Below, piece after piece: positions 11,850 to 24,708 of a DNA stretch of 64,000 nucleotides. The DNA is from Anaspis maculata (Eukaryota; Arthropoda; Insecta; Coleoptera; Scraptiidae). Position 1 is the first letter of the stretch; each line of letters opens with the position of its first letter. The notes below the pieces were generated by a model. It had not been told where the DNA came from and did no database searches. It saw nothing but the letters and a program-made list of their open reading frames with translations. Made by a program: the position numbers and the translations under genes. The stretch is taken from NCBI GenBank assembly GCA_949128115.1, contig OX421961.1:99653863-99717862 (forward strand). Direction: 5' to 3'.

Positions 11850-13740
11850 TAATCTACCTTTAATGAAATAATCACCAGAATGTGTTTTGTTTTTGTAGGC
11901 TTATCTTGCTTGATTTTGCGAAAATTTACGGCCCGATATTATGAAAACATACTTAGAACTTTTGAGAGTGTATTTGAATATATCAGTGAACTGTTTGAAT
12001 TTCTTGCGTGTACCGTCTATACCTATAAAGGAACTTTGGGTGATGTGAGATGTGACACGACCTGTGCCGATCCGGCACCACCGGGATCCGGGCCTTCGCT
12101 CCGGATGCGGATGTGCAAATCTAATTTACAATATGTTTTTGTAAATTGAAACAGTCAGCAGTTTAATATCGTCCCTATTCCCGGTAACGGGCAGACATCA
12201 GCAATATCAAACGCGTGTGTGACGCCCGCGAGTTCAACGTTTCCAGCAGGGCGTCTCGGATGGGACAATTTCAGGTGCGCTTTCAGCGAACGCATCGTTT
12301 GTTTTGACAGTTTCAGCTCTTAACTGTCACATAAATGTATAGCGCGTGTCCCACCGACATCGCAATCCATAAATTTTCGCAGTAGTATTGTAACCCAACT
12401 TTAATGCTGTAGGTATGTACGTAGGCATCCAGAGATTTTTCCATGCTGCCTTCCCTGGCCTCAGTATCCTCACTTACAGGAGAGTAACCAACCAACTAAC
12501 CATTGAAACCTTTCGACTTGGAATCTTGAGTGAGAATGACGGATCAGAGCATTTTCAGGGGAGAAAATAGAGCTCTGTGCTTTATTTCATAATATCATAT
12601 CATGATGAATCGCTTTCTACCTAATATAATTGTATTTATTGCTTTTTTGTTTTTTGGCCGGTGGATATAGGCGATTTACATTTAAAAAACGCCACCTGGT
12701 GTAAAGCTCGGTACTTGATCGTAGAGGACGTTTTTGAGAGGAACACATACTCCGACGTCTAGTAGCCTAGGTGGGCACTAGTGGATACCTGCAATACCCA
12801 CATTACTGACATGGAAATTTGACAAGTAGAAATAATGTGAAAAGGGGTTTGCATTTGTGTCTCTTATTTCATGTTATGTCAGCATATTTAGCAGGCTTAT
12901 AGTAGATCTAGCCCCAGAGGTGCGCAGCTGAAAGACTACGCCTCTAGCAATGGACTACATTGGGTAAAAAAAAGACAACGTTCACGTCCCAAACACAAAG
13001 GTAGCTACGGCGAGCTTATTAAAATAAAAAATGCGGATCTCCAGCTGAAGTCCAAGCAGAAAATCTTCAGAAAAAAGCGAAGAAAAAAGGTAGGTGGTGG
13101 TTGACTCTGCACGGCCAGCCCAAGGTGATTTTTTCTTGGCTGGTCGACGGGCTTGTGTGTTTCCTTCCCTCCGTGCATGGATGATTTAGAGCAAGATCTG
13201 CGACGACGCTGGTCATCAACATGGGGCCCAATAAAGAGCCTACGGGGTCCCAAGGGTTCACAGAAACAAAAGTTTTCTAGTAGTGGACTGCACAAGACAG
13301 CAAAGTGACAGTTTTGACGGGCCACCAATTGACGTAACAGCCGCCGTTGCCTGCGGCAACTTACACCTCTTCTGACAATTAATTCCCTAAAACTTCCTTG
13401 ACGAAACGGCCATTTTCCCAATAAGGTTAATCGCCTATAGGTAGCTCAATGTTTACTGATCTTTCCACCTTGCACTTTTCATACAGTTAACTCTATATTT
13501 TTAGCGCAACCCATGGAATGAGAAGGCGCTAATACATTCGTTTTGCGGCGATAGCTAATTGCTGCACCGTTTTATCACACAAAGTACTTGTATGCGTTCC
13601 GAATCCCCACTCTTACGCTCCCACTCTCTGGTACTCCCAACCCTCGCACAGTGGGCCAAAGTGCCGTAGAAAAGCGGCCAAAAGTCAAGCAAGGTGATTT
13701 AAATATTTCGGTACAAATTTTTGCTATTACATATTTAGAG
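11850..13740. other. No recognisable gene
   Basis: Open frames such as 13005-13421 (minus) have no recognisable motif and overlap other frames. I see no RNA gene or bounded repeat. Confidence 0.35.
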
Positions 13741-13891
13741 GAATATAGTTTTAGCCCAGGCTTTTTAGTCGAAAAAACGGCAAAACATGAAACAAATTAA
13801 AACACGGTCAATCTTTTCAGTTTTGGGTTCACTAGACTTTGTTGTATAACATACAAAAAGTCCCCAACTTTCCCCCGTGTGCGTCATTGTT
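13741..13891 (+). repeat. Left copy of a 150 bp inverted repeat (partner 17253-17388)
   Basis: Shared features in inverted order are TAGCCCAGGCTTTTTAG, AACATGAAACAAATTAA, and AAAGTCCCCAACTTTCC followed by CGTGTGCGTCAT. The partners are about 3.4 kb apart, so they could be ends of one old transposon or two independent copies. Confidence 0.75.
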
Positions 13892-14479
13892 TTTTTGACA
13901 GGCAAAGATGAAGACACCTCAAAATGCACTTCCCGGTTAAAAATGCTCCTAGTTCTCAACCACCCAATCGATTTCTCTTATCTTGGTCTTGAATGAAAGA
14001 TAACGAATCAATGTAAATGATATGGGATAGCTTTTGTTCAAAATTTGACACTAACAGACTTAATTTCTTGATAATGACACTTTTTTCGCGTTTTTTTCTC
14101 TTATGCTCCAGTTAACATTTTACTTTTGCATCGACCACTTAATATCACTTGGTATTATTATATGCAGTAGATTCCCTACAGTTTTAGCTTCACAATGACG
14201 TATCTTTTAGCTTCATTATGAATTGTCCAGCAATTCCAATAAGGATTCTATGAAGTTACGTCAAACGCATTATATGGGGAAAATCACTTCAACATTATTA
14301 ACCTAGACTTTGATATGTAATAATTGATTCTACGTTCAATATGCACAGCATCGAACTAACTAAATCTGGTCTGGTAGTACTCGTATGAGTAGGTACTAGG
14401 TACAGTTTCTCAATTTTCCTCTTTGTGCATCATGTTTTTATAGTTTGTTCTTGTTATTGCCGTCTGCAGTGTCCGGCAA

Positions 14480-14700
14480 TATCTCAGCTACTAAACTTCG
14501 GATTGCGCTTGGGTTTTTGCTAGATGATAACTTAGGTACTCTGGATAGACAAACAACAGAGATATTTCATTCCATTTATTCGTCCGTCCGTCCGTCTGTG
14601 TGTCTGTCATTTCACGCAATATCACGGCTCCTAGACCTCGGATTAACCTCTGGTTTTCGCTAGATAATAATAGCTAAGGTACTCTAGGTGTGAACAAACA
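14480..14700 (+). repeat. Diverged tandem pair with a CCGT/CTGT simple tract
   Basis: Two segments, about 14495-14555 and 14635-14700, share TTTTGCTAGATGATAA / TTTTCGCTAGATAATAA and a following ACTCT(G/A)G...ACAAACAAC. Between them is a CCGTCCGTCTGTGTGTCTGT tract. Similar tracts recur at 17570, 19080, 21660 and 39500. Confidence 0.6.
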
Positions 14701-15719
14701 ACACGGTGGGCTACGCGGGAGCACCCACGTGTAGTTGGTCCCCGTCAAGACGCATCTTCCTCCAGCTCCGGAGACTCTTTTGAAGATAGTGTCTTGCAAC
14801 TGCAAGAAGAACTGCGGTCTAAAATATAGATGCAGGCGATCTTTCTTGTCTTGTTCGCAGATGTCTAAGTAAGTTCTGTAGGTGCAGAACATGTGAGAGT
14901 CTACCCCACCTTGTTGAGTATGACCCTAAGAACGATCGGTTATTTTTATAAACTTATGTATTTAGACCCTTTAGGTGCTAGTTAACTTAGCTATTATTTT
15001 AGATGGGTATAGGTACTATCGGTGGGTATTCGAGGTAACCATCGATTTATTGTTTGGGAATCAACAGACGAGTTTTAACGAAACTAATATATTGGACAAA
15101 ATAATCTAAGAGTACGGATGGTAAGCTAAATGCGATTTTTTGTGACTACTAGTGAACTTGAGATTATAATAATAATAATTTGATATTTTTTGCAGAGAAT
15201 GGCTATAAAAATCTTCCTGTGCTGTGCTAGACTTCCAATACATCATTAATATGTAAATACAATGTTGAAGCTCTGTTTTGGAAAGATTGTGAGCATTTTT
15301 GATTTGAAAAAAATAATAATTTGCTCTTGAAAATTGTGGATTTTTAATTTACGATATTTTCACGTTGAATACATAAATGTTCAAAATTTCGATTAGGATC
15401 GATAACTGCAGCTATTTAACGCATTTACATCAGGCATTCGACATAATTATCATTTCTTGAATACTATAAAATCAAGTTGGTTTGATGTTCGGTGTAAGCC
15501 AGCTTAAAACTGAAAAATGTGGCTATACCCGCGGGAAAGTTGCTGTTGTTATATCATTATTATTTTAATGTAGAGTGTTCTTTTGTCGGAAGCTAGAGAA
15601 TGGGGTACTTGCCTAATTTTTTTTTGTTGGCTTAATCGATAGTATGGTTGAAAATAATGTACCCGTATTTTTTCTTTTTCCCAAATTCCCAAAATTGCGG
15701 CCGCAATGCGTGTTTTAAA

Positions 15720-15747
15720 AATATATTTGTGACGTCACAAATATATT
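15720..15747. promoter_or_regulatory. 28 bp perfect palindrome centred on a CRE site
   Basis: The centre is TGACGTCA, the consensus cAMP response element bound by CREB/ATF dimers, and the palindrome extends perfectly through TTTG/CAAA and ATATAT arms. No adjacent gene was recognised, so a regulatory role is unproven. Confidence 0.35.
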
Positions 15748-17252
15748 AGATATAGAACATAGAAGGACTCTTTTTCCTCGTTGGGTTGGCAATGATATAA
15801 CGTCGCCAAGGTGCCGTTTTCAAACAACAAGATCTGAGTCTGACTGACAACGTCAAACCGCCGACCGTAATTTCTTCCTGTGCCCTTTTTTTGCCTTTGA
15901 CTGCTTTGATCGAGGCTTTGATCTACGCGGTAAGTACCTACTCGTTTTGTTCATTCCTTGTTCAACCTAACTAGTCTCTTTCTTTAGTCTTCAGTGCTGT
16001 CCACCTGAAAGCCTTTCGCATGTTTGTCACCCGTGCTCTGACCTGGCTGACCCTCGGCTTCATTTCGGACATCAGTGTTCCTGCTCCCCACATTTTATTT
16101 GGAGATCCATCGCGTCCTCTCCACATGGATCTCTTGTAGCTCTAAAGTATTACCTATCCGGAATTGTATGCTAATGATGAACCTATAAAAGCTCACTGTT
16201 CATTTTCAGCCTCTTATTTCTGTACTATTGGTGATCCTCCAGATTTTTCCCTGGAAATAAATTATCTCGACTGAGACAGTGTTATAAGAGGTTGCTGGAG
16301 TCAGTTTCTTCGAAACCTTGTTCGACTTTATTGTCTAAATGCTCATGGTAAGAGAATTCGATAGGAAACCGGTTTTGCGATAGCATGTTCAAAATGACAG
16401 TGTCACAGTGACATCCTTGACATTCTTGATTATTCCATTGTTGTTCCATTGTCACACAGTCAGACCAACCCCACTCAAAATCCCTGTCCTGGCGCGAAGC
16501 TTTTAGGAGGATTTTTCAAATTCGTTTTTTTCTGTAGAAAACGACGGGATTTTTGTGAAATTCTCAGTAGAGTCCCCTTATCACTTATACTAGCAATCAA
16601 AAGTATTTCCAGCTAAATCTATTCCATTGGCAAGTACCCCATTGTTTTGGCTACAAGAAGAAACCTTGAAAGATGGAATCAAAGCCATATTACAGCTACA
16701 ATACATTTTTTTCAACTGCGCGGAGATATTTTTGAGTGACATTTAGGACTTCGACATTTTTTTCGATAAATTATTTTTCTCACCTTGTAACCACTTACGT
16801 CGCGTTTATGATATGATAGTCTTATGCAGAAAAGTCCATATAATTTACCCAATCTTAAATCCAAATTATTATTGCATCAAACGCAAAAATAACCCGAATT
16901 GAAAAACCGGCTTTATTTTGGTCCCAAAATCACGTTTTTCTGCCAAAAATTGCTCAAAAGATTTTTCAAACAAAATTCAAATGTCATAATCGGATTTGCA
17001 AGGTCAGATTTAGTGGGAAACGATACCCAACATGCCAGTATTGTCTAAATATTATTGGAAACCAAATTTCTTGCATAGGTCTCCAATTGCCCCTCTCCCG
17101 AGCTCCCCTCACGGGGACCATAGACATCTAGTTTGTGAATATGTTTCACTTATAACCCACTGTATCCAAATATAATAAATTTGAAGCCAATGACTAGATT
17201 ACTCTTGTCCTAGAATTTTTTAATGAAAATTTTGACCCCCCCCCTCAAAAAT
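15748..17252. other. No recognisable gene
   Basis: No coding exon was recognised. ATGGGGTACTTGCC near 15599 reappears inverted near 16630, a weak hint of an old element between them. Confidence 0.35.
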
Positions 17253-17388
17253 TATGACGCACACGGAGGAAAGTTGGGGACTTTTAGTATGTTGTTAAGT
17301 AAGGTTAAGTGGGTACGATACCGTGAAGATTGCACGTGGATTAATTTGTTTCATGTTAAATGCTAAAAAGCCTGGGCTATTTATAAGT
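17253..17388 (-). repeat. Right copy of the 13.7/17.3 kb inverted repeat
   Basis: It is the complement of 13741-13891 with several small gaps. It starts at ATGACGCACACGG and ends near GCCTGGGCTA. Confidence 0.75.
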
Positions 17389-17423
17389 TACCGAAGTTTT
17401 GGTATTCCAAGGCAATTTACCGC

Positions 17424-17524
17424 GAGGCGCAACGTGTTTCTGATTGGCTGGCAAAGAATCTGCTGCGTTGCAATGGTTTTGCGATTGCGATTGCCTTGCG
17501 AGCCAATCAGAAACGTTGCGTTGC
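17424..17524. repeat. 100 bp hairpin rich in TTGCG units
   Basis: GCGCAACGTGTTTCTGATTG at the left pairs with CAATCAGAAACGTTGCG at the right. The centre holds repeated TTGCGATTGCG strings. No target duplication was identified. Confidence 0.7.
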
Positions 17525-17639
17525 GTATTTTCATAGAGCGGTCACAATATGTACTTAGTGACAGCAGAACGAACGGACAGACCGAGGGACAGACAGACAG
17601 GCAGGCATTCAAGTGCTGGTCTGGGATGTGCTGGTAGCA

Positions 17640-20282
17640 GCAGCAGCTAATTCAGGGAGGGAGGGGCTCTAATGAATACAGCAGCCAAATTTTTCCCAAA
17701 TGAAACTTTCACGCAGGCAAAATTAACGTGATTTGTTTAGTAATTCGGCGCAATTATCAATTTGTTTGTCCATAGCTTCGGCGCCAGGCACCAAAGCTTT
17801 TCATGAAAAACACCAAAATAATTGCCTAACCAAACGTAGGTATCCCTACACTCGTACCGAAAAGGTAAATATTTGCGTCAGCGGAATAATGGCCTAATAA
17901 TTGGTGGTGGAGCACCTCTCACCCAAGGGTAGGCAAGGCCCCCGAAGAGACACGGGAAACAATTCAACCGTTCATTTCCTACATTCCTTGTTATGGATTC
18001 CCGGTTTATGGTCCATAAATGCAGTTCACGTTTAAAATCTCCATTTCTCTCCATCCATTTCGCCAACATTTCCATCACAATGGTTTATGTAAAAATAATA
18101 TGGCTATATGCGCACAAAAAAATGCTGTCACAAAATATGCAGGCACCATCCAAATTGAATATAATACAATAATCAGTAGGTATAATAGTACCAAGAGGCA
18201 AGCAAGTCAATTTATGGAATCATGGGACGTGCTAGCGCCCTTAATATTTAGATAGTTTACAGATCAGTGTTGTAGCGGCATAAACTGCATTCAGGATTCG
18301 GATTCGGGTTATACACAAAGAGTAAGGAGGATGGATACTTTGTACAATTTACGGCTTCGGCACAATGTGGTGTCTGCTGAAAAACCGCAAGTGCCCATGT
18401 TCATCGTCTGACATAAACAAGGTAATAAAAGAAGTTGATATGCCTATTTAATTCGAAATATAAGACGACATTGTTTGTTATCATGTCGGTTTTGTCATCC
18501 TCAAACTTTAAGTAGGACATAGGTATACAATGTTAATTTCTATTGAATAATCTGACTCAATCTAAACAATCAATCTATTCCCACAGTTTCCTGTTTTTCG
18601 AGTTACTTTGTTCGCATTAGTTTGTTTTTGTTGCATTTTTGAACGTGGTGAATAATCTTACTACGCACATGCCGAGGCACATGCTTAAAATAAAACCACA
18701 AACGTTAACCCTTCCTAGGTAGGTACCTTGGTAAAAGGTCAATGTGCCTGTCACCTCACCTGAGTATCGTATTGGTATCGGTTTATCAATTTATTTGAAC
18801 TGAAAGTACGTACCTGCTCATTTTCACCACTGCGAATAAAATACGACCTAGTGTGACCGATTGAGAGCTGCACTACTGTACTTTTTCGAATTATAACAGC
18901 GACCAACAAGTCTGTAGCACACGCTGTAGTAAACCATACTTTGCAAATTCGTTCAGTAACAATTATTTACTTCTCCTACCCACCACCCAACGAGGAGGGG
19001 GAGTATTGTGAACGCGCTAAAAAATATATATCCATTTTGAGGTCCCCCAAGACGATTAAGAACATTTCTGGAGTGATGTCTGTCTGTGTGTCTGTCTATA
19101 ATCTGCTACGATTACAGCCGCAGCGTTGATCCGATCGACTTGAAATTCGGCAAAAGGACATTTTTGGTCCGTGGAATTAGCCCATACGTTTTTGGCTGTC
19201 ATCTGTCAAACGGAAATGTCACTATCAAAGAATGACAGATGTTATACATCACGGAACTTGACTTGCAGTATAAAAGCCATTGAAAAACTCTATTCAAAGC
19301 TGTTCGATATAGGTCCCCTAGTGTCTACGGGTGTCTCTTGGAGCCCCACTGAGTCTCCCTCTCGTTTGGGGCTCTGAAGTGCTCTGAAATAATAAGAACT
19401 CTGCCCCAAGTATTCAACTCGTGAACCGATTTTCACCAATTTTTTTCAAACAAGAGGTAACTGGTTCCCAAATATTTTCCAACAATTTTGCTTTCAATTT
19501 CCCGGTAATTTTCCTGTTCAGAATGTAAAACTGGCCTGGGTTATCGAGACCGGGCTCAAATTATGGAACTCAAAATGAAGCCCTTATTGAGGAATGAGGA
19601 AAATATCACAGTTCTTCAATCTTCTTATAAAATTCTAACATCCTACCCGAAGAGACGTCTCATACCAAAATTTCCATCCGTTTCTTTGCTACTCGTCGGG
19701 GAAGTTTTGGGATGACACAATCGATTTTTTTTTGTTGTAACGGTTTCATTGATAATGAATAATTCAATAATGGTTTCATCATCACCAACTACAAAGGCTA
19801 TACAATGTTATAGCCTTTTTAACGTGCTGCTAATTTGGAACTGCTACAACTGCCCGTCCAAAGCAGTTGCAGCATCGGACCTCCACATTTCCACAAATCG
19901 ACCCTCTGTCCTCAGCAATCATAGGCAAAAAGTAGGTAGCTTCATTTTGAATTACTTTATAGGCATATAGGCAACCAATAATACACCATCATCCGCAATC
20001 AATTCAGTGGAGAAAGGAAAACAGCCTTCCAGCATTCAGCGGATATACCTATACCGGCTCGCATTTTACTCGCAGAGGGGACAAGAAAAATGTGTTTCAG
20101 TTGAAATAAACCGATGGCGATGACATGACGATAGATACAACTGTCACCTAACTGACCTAACCGTTAAGGCTAAAGGGGACGATAAAATGATGTGTTTCTG
20201 AGACGCGAGATGGCGCGGAAACTATTAACATTCTCAAAATTCACTCAATAGACCGATTTTGAAAATTCAAACGTTATTATTT
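17640..20282. other. Repeat-like DNA without genes
   Basis: No coding exon recognised. 19030-19260 matches 30880-31140 in inverted orientation at moderate identity, with shared TTGATCCGATCGACTTG and GACTGTCATC-like blocks, so both are copies of one dispersed repeat. A short inverted match to 29011-29027 lies at 20164-20180. Confidence 0.45.
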
Positions 20283-22325
20283 TTAGAATATATAACTATT
20301 TGATGCTGTAGTCAAAAATTTTGATTTTTGTATTTTTTAGAAAAATTTTTTGATTTTCTCAAATTTTCAATTTTTTTTTAAAAATTCCAGGTCGTCATTT
20401 TATTTTGTGGTAAATATTGTATTATAACCTTTTTTTAAAATTCAAATATCATCAATAGTATTGACCGAAATCAATTTTGAATATTTCCCTTTGAAGTTCA
20501 CCGCGTGCCGCCCACCTGCAAGCGCGAGCGGTTCCCGTCCGGTGTCATCATACATTATTTATAGTCCGCAATAAATAAGACCTCTGTCGATTTTTGTTGG
20601 AATCAAATTCTTGAAACATTCGAAAATTCAAAAAAAGTTCACCCATACACCAACGGTACACCCTGGTGCAAGTACAACAACCTTATCTCAGCAGTCTGTC
20701 GCCCATTGGGAGCAGCCAATTTCAATCTTTGATTTCAATGAAAATTTAGAACAGGCATTGAACCCAGTAACTGGAAGCTATGGGAAGATAAAGAGTGGTC
20801 AATCCTAGCGTAAATAACCCATAGCGGCCTTACCGTTCAAGATAGAAAAAAAGAATAATGCTATTCTGTAAAAAATAACATTCCATAAACGCTTTGTTAT
20901 GTAAAAATCCGTGTCGGCAATTGGTTGATGCCTGAGTAATCACAACGTAACAGAGCCTTTATGGAACGTAATTTTTTAGAGAATCCCATAAGAAAAAAGT
21001 TGTATGGTTTGATTCGAACTGATCTTAACGGAATAAAGTTGAACTATGAGGCCTGTTTGTGGACCCGACGACCCATGGATATCTTGCGGAATCGCCAGAC
21101 GGGCTTCTTCCTCATCAGAATGGTACTATCATCAGGGTGAAAAATGTCCTATTGGATTCGAAAGTAATCAATTAAATTTATCATTAATGATTTTAGCTCT
21201 AACATATGTACATATTGCCCGAAGTCGGCAAAGCAAAAGACCATACAAGGAGCTATACAGACCACTCAAAAATTTTGTTTGGAGAGAAATTCTCAGCCTA
21301 AACGGACACACAATCACTATTTTCAAGTACAAGGACATAGTGCACTGGCAAAATAAAAACAAAATTGACTTCAATATCAAAATTCTATTGCCTGAGATCA
21401 TCGATCTGCGAGCTTGTAGGAGCATGCTCATTCGAGAAAGTTTGAATGCCATGACTTTTTTCCCATCAACGTTTCTTACTAGCCACTTTTCGACACTCAA
21501 ACGCATATCGTACTACGATACATAATACGAATTTTATACGAAACAAGAGTGCATTCTAATGGAACGATTTCAACAAAAATCAAATGAGCTGAGGTCATTC
21601 ATGAAGATAACCACACAGACAGCCAGGCACACAAACAAACAGACAGATATCCACACAGGAGTCAAACGGACGGACGGACAGACAGACTGACATACTTCAG
21701 ACGGAGTAGGAGTAGTAGTAGAAGTAATAGTTCTTCGCAGTTTTGTTATTGCTCCCAGTGTATATAGTTTTAAATACATTTGTGCACTTGCAGTCTATTG
21801 TTTTGCAATTGCAATATCATTTTACAATGTTTGTCTTTTTATAATTGGATATAAGTATCTTGGAGTATCAGTAGATTCTAGATCTAGATAGTGTGATCTC
21901 GTGAGATAAATGATCAACTTGAAAAAAAATATTACAATTTCAGAAATCGTAGCAACGAAATATATCGGCGTAATACCACGATGTCACAAATCTTTACTAC
22001 TGCTCTATTTACATCGCCTATTTCTCAGAAAACATCATACCACCATGTGTGCAGAAAGTGATCACTACTTTTATCGTGAATGACTCATCGCGAAGAACAG
22101 CTGCAGAGGGCGGCAAATATCAAAGAGAGATTTTCAAAATGTTTCGGAGGGCACCATTTGTGCTACAAAAATTCTAAAAACGGATTATTGTTTGATATTT
22201 TCAGTACTTCAAAATGACTACCTGGGATTTCCGAAAAAATCAAAATTAATTTTTGAAATTGAAAAAAAAAATTGAAAAAAATTTTTGGATTTTTTTTTTG
22301 ACTAGTGCATCAAATAGAATTGAAA
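20283..22325. mobile_element. Possible DNA transposon with long AT-rich inverted ends
   Basis: 20283-20440 and about 22185-22325 are inverted copies. Shared strings are CTATTTGATGC, TAGTCAAAA, and CCAGGT(A/C)GTCATTTT. Arms are about 150 bp and very AT-rich with indels. A 159-codon open frame lies between them. The right end abuts the foldback that begins at 22334, so the true boundary there may be lost. No target duplication was seen. Confidence 0.5.
21046..21525 (+). CDS. Unidentified 159-residue open frame
   Basis: An ATG-started frame of 159 codons, long for this AT-rich window. It lies between the inverted ends at 20283 and 22325, so it could be the relic or product of that element. Near the start there is a short cysteine- and tryptophan-bearing segment (MRPVCGPDDPWISCG) and a basic middle (RSRQSKRPYKELYRPLK). 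I recognise no family, catalytic motif or membrane segment. An antisense open frame of 112 codons overlaps it, which shows that chance openness is possible here. No splice context was assigned. Confidence 0.25.
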   Translation: MRPVCGPDDPWISCGIARRASSSSEWYYHQGEKCPIGFESNQLNLSLMILALTYVHIARSRQSKRPYKELYRPLKNFVWREILSLNGHTITIFKYKDIVHWQNKNKIDFNIKILLPEIIDLRACRSMLIRESLNAMTFFPSTFLTSHFSTLKRISYYDT

Positions 22326-23629
22326 TCTTAGTAAACTGCTCGTCAAAAGTTAAGCATAGACCAAAATTTGCTCCAATTTCGAGTAAGGATTTCTTCGAGA
22401 AAAGATATCTGATTTGAAAAAAATGTATGGTGCTTGGTAGAACTCTTCTTCAGGTACAAGACGCTATGTCGATTAACGTCACCATTGACTTTGTCCATGA
22501 TATACAGGATGCCAAAGAAGGAGTGTCAAAAGTGTTAATTTTTGAAGTCGTGGAACTTTTTCAGAAAAAATTCTGGATTTTTTCCTCTTGAGCTTTAGAA
22601 AGCGGATATCAATATCTCGAAACGGTTTTTGACTTTTGATCGTATTTTGTTTTTTCAAAGAGTTCTTGATTTTTTTGTGAGATTTAGATTTTTTGATGCA
22701 GAATTTGCTAGAGCAGTTGCTTTTTCTTGAAAATTCACAGAAACGTACACAGTTGCTGGATGGATTATACCATGAGAAAATTGACCTCATGGACCTCCAG
22801 AAGAGGTCATCCTCTAGACCTCTTCAGGGGAGATGTCCAATGAAGCATGCTGCGACATCATTTTGACACTTATTGAACCCAGCATGGATAAAAAATAGAC
22901 CAAGAGCTAGCAACGTTTTATTTACCTCATAAGCAAAATGCGGTTTGACTCCAGGAGCATATAGAGTTTTTGATGGGATTCTATTAAATGTTTGTCTTAT
23001 GAAGCAGACGCCTTGCTTTCGTACAGGGTGGGGGGTGAAAAATGCTAAATTTTACCATTTATTTACCTTATAAAAAAATGGATGGGATCAAATCTGGTGT
23101 AAAGCTCTGATGCCCAGGACAACAAAAATGCTTAATCTGACAAAAAAATGCCTTGCTTTCATTGAATCTGATCGACCTCAAGTGGACTCAAATCTGCATT
23201 TATTTACCTTATCAGCAAAATTGATGGAACCTTCACTTTTAATTCGCCACAAACTGCTTGAACTTGAAATGAACAAATCTGACAACTAAATGTCTTGTTC
23301 AAGGCCAATCAGACACGAATTTTCACTAAAACTGTAGTAGGCCGGAAGCCGTTGTTTATTTGTTATAGGAAAGCTAGACATGATTTCAGGGGGCTGAATT
23401 TCTGCAAAAATCATTAGAAACATGTTCTTTCCTACCGACAAAAAATCACTCGCTGTCCTACTGGCGCCAGCCAAATTACGGGGTAAAAACCACCCTCTGA
23501 CGATAACATGGTGTTGGTTTTTCGTATATTCTAGTCAAACCGTTGACCTGACGCAAATAATCGTGGAAGCAAAAAATTTTCCCTTAAATTCTCCGTTGGA
23601 AATATAAGTAATACAATACCAAAAAATAT

Positions 23630-24088
23630 TGTTACGGTATTCGGGTTCACCTATTTCGAAATTGAACGCGCTGATTTACTTGTAAACAAACTGCACTTTA
23701 TTCAATACTACCGATACAACTAACTAACGCACACAATTATTAATCGCTCAGAAATTCACTATGTCGCTTGAGATATTATCGCCACGGTCGCTCGATTCCA
23801 ACTCTGTCTCGATGCCAGGCCGAGTTCCTCTTTTATAGTGGCATCGAAGGGTCTGGATGCTTCCTGTTTGATCGTTGAAGTTTCCAGCACACAAAGATTT
23901 CTCTGGTATCTGCGTCGCGATCGATTCCAGAGCCGAATGGAATATACGCGTATCTACCTTCTACGGCACCTCCACCAGAAGTCTCGACGTGTCGTGACCT
24001 ACCGCTGCAGTCTCTCGATGCTTCCCGAATGCGACGCGGGAATCTAGATTTCTCCGGAAAGAGCCGGGATGGTCGCGAGTACGTAACA
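23630..24088 (-). repeat. 3' LTR of the gypsy element
   Basis: 459 bp, bounded by TGTTACGG and CGTAACA in plus-strand view. About the first 165 bp align with 26535-26671. It carries a 25 bp segment near 23643-23668 absent from the other LTR. Confidence 0.85.
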
Positions 24089-24100
24089 CTGCCCCCATGC
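24089..24100 (-). promoter_or_regulatory. Polypurine tract of the gypsy element
   Basis: On the minus strand, GCATGGGGGCAG directly precedes the TGTTACG end of the 3' LTR, the position where plus-strand DNA synthesis is primed in LTR retrotransposons. Confidence 0.6.
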
Positions 24101-24102
24101 GT

Positions 24103-24350
24103 TCAAAGGGCGCTCCAACATTGTAGGTCTTCAGTTCTGCTCGGGTACGAGTCCTTGGTCCCTTGCTGGCCGCACAAACTTCACATTTGCGGCACCATGC
24201 TTCCACGTCGTTCCGGCAGTTCACCCAATAGAACCGCTCGCGCACCTTGGCCAACGTCTTGTTCACCCCAAGGTGTCCTCCGGTGACGCCGCCGTGCATC
24301 TCTTTTAGGACCTCCTTGACTCGTGTCTTGGGGAGTACCAATTGAACCAT
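24103..24350 (-). pseudogene. Integrase N-terminal zinc finger of the gypsy element
   Basis: The minus-strand frame contains the H-H-C-C zinc-binding signature: MHGGVTGGHLGVNKTLAKV, then FYWVNCRNDVEAWCRKCEVC. This is the integrase N-terminal domain that binds LTR ends. The frame continues to GAPFERM, where the catalytic core normally begins, and then runs into the polypurine tract and LTR. The D,D-35-E core is therefore deleted and the protein cannot integrate DNA. Confidence 0.85.
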
Positions 24351-24708
24351 CTCCTTTCTTCCATCAGGGCTCTCCCAGACTCGCTTCAGCAGACCGTTCT
24401 CTATTTTCAGAGATGCCCATTGGGCCCAGAGAGCTTTAAATTCGGGCCCTTCACCAGAAATTTCAGCCTACTCTGGTCTGTTCTGACCATTCTCCTTGCG
24501 TTCAGCAAGTGCACCAATAGCCGGGTCTTCTCGTTGTTCTTTCCTGAGTTCAGCTGTCCTTCGGGTGTCTTGAGTTGCAGCAATCACTTCAGCGCTGCGT
24601 GATCAGTCCTCACCAGAAATTTTCAGCCGTAGAGGTATTAGTGGAAGTGATGGACAGCTTTCACTTTGGTCAGCAGGTCCTTGCGTGTGACGCAGTAGTT
24701 TCTTTCCT
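24351..24708 (-). pseudogene. Scrambled remnant between reverse transcriptase and integrase
   Basis: This is where RNase H should lie. I could not align a continuous RNase H frame. Short frames on both strands appear to be shadows, and the length is far below that of an intact domain. Confidence 0.4.

Noticed and set aside
13005..13421. 138-codon minus-strand frame
   Set aside because: No recognisable domain, no convincing splice or start context, and a second minus frame is open across part of it.
21168..21506. 112-codon minus-strand frame
   Set aside because: Fully overlaps the longer plus-strand 159-codon frame, with no motif; at most one of the two can be meaningful.
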